Below are positions 13,777-17,421 of a stretch of DNA of 17,421 nucleotides, one piece after another; the first letter of the stretch is position 1, and every line of letters begins with the position of its first letter. This DNA comes from Gammaproteobacteria bacterium (GTDB lineage Bacteria > Pseudomonadota > Gammaproteobacteria > Chromatiales > Sedimenticolaceae). The translations under genes were made by a program, and so were the position numbers. The notes under the pieces were generated by a model. That model was not told the DNA's origin. It saw only the letters and a list, made by a program, of their open reading frames with translations, and made no database searches. Location of the stretch: positions 1-17,421 of the forward strand of contig JAGRHB010000007.1 of assembly GCA_020445245.1 (NCBI GenBank), read 5' to 3'.

Positions 13777-15180
13777 ATGAGTGAGTCAACCAGAAACCAA
13801 CTGCTGCCGGGCAGCGAGCTTTTTGAAGCCTTCCGTGCCGGATTCGGCGGAGAGCTGATCACACCTCAGGACGCAGGCTACGACGAAAAGCGCCGAGTTT
13901 ATAACGGCATGATCGACCGCCACCCGGCACTGATTGCCCGCTGCGCCGACGTTACCGACGTGATCGCAGCCATCCACTTTGCCCGTGAACACCAGTTGCG
14001 GCTGGCGGTCAGGGGAGGCGGACACAACGGTGGCGGCCTGGGTACCTGCGACGATGGACTGGTGCTCGATCTTTCCCTGATGAACCGAGTGGAAGTGAAT
14101 CCTGACGACCGCACCGTGCGTGTCGGCGGTGGCTGCACCCAGGGTGAGGTCGACGCGGCAGCGCACGAGCATGGACTGGCGGTGCCGGCCGGAGTGATTT
14201 CGTCGACCGGGATCGGCGGCCTGACGCTGGGCGGTGGTCACGGGTACCTGGCCTGCAAGCACGGGTTGACGATCGACAACCTGCTTTCCGCAGATATCGT
14301 GCTCGCAGATGGCAACGTGGTCACCGCCAGTGACCAGGAGCACCCGGACCTGTTCTGGGCGATTCGCGGCGGCGGCGGTAACTTCGGGGTGGCCGTCTCG
14401 TTTGTGTTCCAGGCGCATCCGGTCGATACCATCATGGGCGGGCCTGTGCTCTGGGAACTGGACCAGGCAGCTGAGGTGATGCGTTGGTACCGTGAGTTCA
14501 CCCTCACCACCAGCCCGGACCTGTACGGCTTTTTCGCCTTCATGACGGTGCCGCCTGCACCGCCGTTCCCCGAGCATCTCCACAACCGGAAGATGTGCGG
14601 CATCGTGTTCTGCTACACCGGGCCCATGGAAGAAGCGGAAGCCGCCTTGGCGTCGATCAAATCTGTCGGTGAACCGGCGTTATACGGCATCCAGGAAATG
14701 CCTTTCACCATGCTGCAAGGCGCCTTCGACGGACTCTATCCCGCGGGCCTGCAATGGTACTGGCGCGGGGATTTTGTGAAGGAGCTGAGCGACCAGGCGA
14801 TCGAACGTCACCTTGAATTCGCAGGCAAACTACCCACGATGCATTCCACGATGCACATGTACCCGGTCAATGGCGCGGTGCACAACAAGGGCGCGGGTGA
14901 TACGGCCTTCAGCTACCGTGATGTCGTATGGTCCACCGTGTATGCCGGCGTTGACCCCGACCCGGCCAATGCCAGTGCCATAAAGGACTGGTGCGTCGAC
15001 TATTGGGAAGCCCTGCACCCCTATTCGGCGGGAGGCGCCTATGTCAACTTCATGATGAACGAAGGCGACGCACGGGTGCAGGCGACCTACCGCGACAACT
15101 ACCCGCGGCTGCGCGAGGTCAAGGGCAGATACGATCCGGACAATGTATTCCGCATCAACCAGAACATCACGCCTGCCTGA
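13777..15180 (+). CDS. FAD-dependent oxidoreductase of the berberine-bridge-enzyme-like family
   Basis: The 467-residue protein has an N-terminal PCMH-type FAD-binding domain and a C-terminal BBE domain. Key motifs are RGGGHNGGGLGT (79-90), where His83 is the expected site of covalent 8-alpha attachment to FAD, then GIGGLTLGGG (145-154) and the C-terminal YVNFMM and YDPDNVFRINQNI. The region that holds the second flavin-linking cysteine in bicovalent BBE enzymes reads GVISST here, so a single covalent bond is likely, as in 6-hydroxynicotine oxidase. Such enzymes oxidise alcohols, amines or sugars using oxygen; the substrate is unknown. No signal peptide is seen. ATG 13777 is preferred over 13762 because GGGGGAG precedes it by six bases. 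Confidence 0.92.
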   Translation: MSESTRNQLLPGSELFEAFRAGFGGELITPQDAGYDEKRRVYNGMIDRHPALIARCADVTDVIAAIHFAREHQLRLAVRGGGHNGGGLGTCDDGLVLDLSLMNRVEVNPDDRTVRVGGGCTQGEVDAAAHEHGLAVPAGVISSTGIGGLTLGGGHGYLACKHGLTIDNLLSADIVLADGNVVTASDQEHPDLFWAIRGGGGNFGVAVSFVFQAHPVDTIMGGPVLWELDQAAEVMRWYREFTLTTSPDLYGFFAFMTVPPAPPFPEHLHNRKMCGIVFCYTGPMEEAEAALASIKSVGEPALYGIQEMPFTMLQGAFDGLYPAGLQWYWRGDFVKELSDQAIERHLEFAGKLPTMHSTMHMYPVNGAVHNKGAGDTAFSYRDVVWSTVYAGVDPDPANASAIKDWCVDYWEALHPYSAGGAYVNFMMNEGDARVQATYRDNYPRLREVKGRYDPDNVFRINQNITPA

Positions 15181-15194
15181 TGCGTGTCCTGGGT

Positions 15195-15222
15195 GGCGGG
15201 GCCGTCGATATGCGGTCCCGCC
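15195..15222. terminator. Hairpin between the convergent oxidase and ATPase genes
   Basis: GGCGGGGCCG (15195-15204) and CGGTCCCGCC (15213-15222) form a 10-bp stem with one G-T wobble and an 8-base loop in the 49 bases between two convergent stop codons. It lacks a T-tract but is placed to end transcription from both sides. Confidence 0.55.
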
Positions 15223-15229
15223 TGCCCGC

Positions 15230-17421
15230 TCAGTCGCCGCCCGCCAGGAACATCCGCGCGGCAGTGACATCCCGGCTCTCGCCCACCGCCGCCAGTGATT
15301 CACATAGCGTCTCCAGTTGCGTGCGCACCTCATGATCGTCCGGCTGTAACCGCGCCAGGTCCAGCGTCGCACGCAGCTCCAGCGTCCGCGCATTCTGCTG
15401 CCGCGCCACCTCGATCGCGTGCAGGCAGGATGCCCGTACCGACTGCTTGTCCACACCCTGACGCAGCAGCAGTTCAGCTTTCAGACGATGCAGTTCGGCA
15501 TCCCACCAGTGATCCTGATGTGCTCTGCTCGAATCGAACGCCTCGGCAAGTAGTTGTTGCGCCCCGCGCAAGTCGTTTTGGCGCAGTTGAATCTCGACCA
15601 CCAGACTTAACCAGTAGGGCAACCTGGCGCGCGAATCCGTGGCCTTGAAATGCTCTATACCGCGCAACATGTCCTCCACGTCCACCGCATCCCTGTCACG
15701 AACACCGGTGGCCCACTGGCTGAGCAGGGCGCACCAGTGTTCGTAGTACGAGAACTGGTGGCGCGCGCTGGCCTGCACGGTAGCTTCACATTGTGCGCTC
15801 ATGGCATCGGCTTCGCGTTCGAGCTGATGCAGGACGGCCGAGTAACCGGCAGCGATGATCGCGCTCGAGGGTTTGTCGTCGTCGGCCGCAATGCGGCGGC
15901 CTTCACTGGCGCATTCCCGGGCTCGTCCGGGGTGGCCCAACAACCACATCACGTGCGCCAGGGTCACCAGGGCGTGGACCTCGCAATTGGTGGCGAAGGG
16001 CTCAATGCCGTCTTCGCCTGCGATCGGGCGGCGTGCGAGCGCCTGTTCCAGCCGACTGCGCGAGGCCTCGAGCTCCCCCTTCAGGAACAGCGCCATCCCG
16101 GTCATAAAGTCCGCGGCCAACAGGATGCTCTGGCTGTCCACCGTCTGCCCGAGGCGGCGCAGTTGCTCTGCAGCATCCAGCGTATTGGGGACATCGGCCC
16201 GCACAAAGTAAAAGGTACTCAAGCCGAACAGAATGTTGCGCAGGTGATCGGTGCGCTTGAGCGTTTGAGACAGCGCACGGGCGCGGCTCAATGCCTGCCA
16301 GATCTCGGATGAGGCCCAACCGTGGGTCAGGCGTAGCAGGGCCGACAGCCTGAGTTGCAGTTCGAACTCAGTTTCCACACGCCACGGGTCGCGATCAAAG
16401 TGTTCCAGCAATGCCAGGGCGCGGTAAAGGTGCGCGGTCGCCTCACGGTACGCGCCCAGGTCGCCGGCGGCCAGCGCGGCACGCTGGTAAAAGTCCATGG
16501 CCTTACGATACTCACCGGCCTGCGAAAAATGTGCGGCAATTGCCGCGTTCACCGCGTCGAGGTTGGCGGCATGTTGCCGCCGGATTGCCTCGGCAATGCG
16601 GCGGTGCCAGATGCGTCGACGGGCGGTGCCGATCTGCCGGTAGGCAACGTCCCGCAACAAGTCGTGCGAGAAATCGTAGCGTGCCGCAGATTCGACAAGG
16701 ATATTGCGCGCCACCAACTCGTCCAGGCAGTGCGCGAGCTTATCCTCGTCCTGTTGTGTGATGTCTGCGAACAACTCAAAACTGAAGCTGCGCCCGGCCA
16801 CTGCAGCCAAGCCGACGATCTCCTGCTGCCCGGCGCTCAGTTGCTGTATACGCGCGGCGATCAGCGCCTGGATCTTCTCCGGGATCACACCCTCGCGTTG
16901 GCCGAGCTCCGGCAACAGGTGCGGAAGATCGTCGCTGCCGCTATCCCACTTGGCATCCGTGCCGAAACCGGAACGAATACTCTCGATGACAAACAGCGGG
17001 TTGCCTGCCGAACGTCGGAACAATTCGGATAACGTACTGGCGACCAGGGGCTGGTCCGCCACCGACAGCGCCAGCTTTGCGGCATCGTCCTCGCCCAGGG
17101 GCTCCAACGCGATGTCGTGCAGAGCACCGTCGCGCTGCAATTCAGCCAGCAGGGTGTTCAATGTATTGCCGGTTGGGGTTTCGCCGGTGCGCATGGTGGC
17201 AAGCAGCAGGAATGCACCGTCACGCCGGACACGCGCAGCAGCAGTGCGCAATTGGAAATGCAGCCAGGACAGGGTGTCGTCATCGCACCACTGCAGGTCA
17301 TCCAGGACCAGCAAAAGCGGCTTGCGGTGGGCCATGATCGCGACGCTCAACGCCTCGAAGAAACGTTGCCGTTGCGAACCGCCGGTCAATGGCGGCAGCG
17401 GTGTCAGTTCGCGGCCCTCCA
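15230..17421 (-). CDS. Large AAA ATPase/TPR regulator, C-terminal part (5' end outside window)
   Basis: Some 729 residues are visible on the minus strand and the frame is open to the window edge; the first potential initiator inside, a TTG at 17389, is not a real start. Near the visible start LLLVLDDLQWCD is a Walker B-like motif of the STAND/AAA ATPases found in LuxR-type, SARP-type and adenylate-cyclase-linked regulators. The Walker A loop would lie outside. ATPase helical domains follow (NPLFVIES, LSAGQQEIVGLAAVAGR), then about 450 residues of TPR-like helices (YRKAMDFYQRAALAAGDL, HLYRALALL). No C-terminal LuxR helix-turn-helix is present, so any DNA-binding, cyclase or kinase domain must be N-terminal. 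The gene converges on the FAD oxidase. Confidence 0.85.
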   Translation of the reverse strand, partial: EGRELTPLPPLTGGSQRQRFFEALSVAIMAHRKPLLLVLDDLQWCDDDTLSWLHFQLRTAAARVRRDGAFLLLATMRTGETPTGNTLNTLLAELQRDGALHDIALEPLGEDDAAKLALSVADQPLVASTLSELFRRSAGNPLFVIESIRSGFGTDAKWDSGSDDLPHLLPELGQREGVIPEKIQALIAARIQQLSAGQQEIVGLAAVAGRSFSFELFADITQQDEDKLAHCLDELVARNILVESAARYDFSHDLLRDVAYRQIGTARRRIWHRRIAEAIRRQHAANLDAVNAAIAAHFSQAGEYRKAMDFYQRAALAAGDLGAYREATAHLYRALALLEHFDRDPWRVETEFELQLRLSALLRLTHGWASSEIWQALSRARALSQTLKRTDHLRNILFGLSTFYFVRADVPNTLDAAEQLRRLGQTVDSQSILLAADFMTGMALFLKGELEASRSRLEQALARRPIAGEDGIEPFATNCEVHALVTLAHVMWLLGHPGRARECASEGRRIAADDDKPSSAIIAAGYSAVLHQLEREADAMSAQCEATVQASARHQFSYYEHWCALLSQWATGVRDRDAVDVEDMLRGIEHFKATDSRARLPYWLSLVVEIQLRQNDLRGAQQLLAEAFDSSRAHQDHWWDAELHRLKAELLLRQGVDKQSVRASCLHAIEVARQQNARTLELRATLDLARLQPDDHEVRTQLETLCESLAAVGESRDVTAARMFLAGGD

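Noticed and set aside
13786..14583. 265-residue open frame on the minus strand
   Set aside because: It is antisense to the FAD oxidase and has no recognisable domain.

Overview
The window is GC-rich, with densely packed genes behind clear Shine-Dalgarno sequences. Its contents suggest a proteobacterium, most likely a gammaproteobacterium with respiratory and sulfur-oxidising habits. The pointers are a TusA-DsrE2 sulfur-transfer pair, an eight-heme c-type cytochrome with a flavin/iron-sulfur reductase, a diheme cytochrome c peroxidase, and LysR, AraC, Crp/Fnr and TetR regulators. The taxonomic placement is inference from gene content. No tRNA, rRNA or CRISPR array was seen.

Layout. (1) 1-2036: the tail of an EamA/DMT-type transporter, a convergent LysR regulator, and a divergent gene for an exported protein I do not recognise. 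(2) 2288-4942: a tight three-gene electron-transfer operon. It encodes an N-terminally anchored FAD/NAD(P)H reductase with a C-terminal 2Fe-2S domain, a small histidine-rich membrane protein likely to bind heme b, and a membrane-anchored octaheme cytochrome c. (3) About 4995-5360: a decayed IS3-family transposase fragment. (4) 5495-8475: an exported sulfatase divergent from an AraC-type regulator, with operator-like repeats between them. (5) 8924-11664: a small DUF2892/YgaP-like membrane protein, a metal-binding-domain-like mini-protein without the metal cysteines, a membrane-anchored diheme peroxidase, and an overlapping Crp/Fnr regulator. (6) 11806-13449: a TetR regulator resembling NemR, then tusA and dsrE2, closed by a strong intrinsic terminator. 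The same 16-bp operator lies in the tetR promoter and in front of tusA. (7) 13777-17421: a covalent-flavin-type FAD oxidase, convergent with the C-terminal part of a large ATPase/TPR regulator that runs off the right end.

How the genes may work together. The operon in region 2 reads as a chain from NAD(P)H through FAD, 2Fe-2S and heme b to periplasmic multiheme c, so it could move electrons outward across the inner membrane. In region 6 the duplicated operator makes it likely that the TetR protein represses both itself and the sulfur-carrier genes. Its Cys108/Lys176 pair sits close to the positions of the known redox switch in E. coli NemR, so the sulfur-transfer genes may respond to oxidants or reactive electrophiles. 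In region 5 the Crp/Fnr protein probably responds to an oxidative or nitrosative cue and controls the peroxidase group. These functional links are inferences from sequence motifs and context; no database search was possible.
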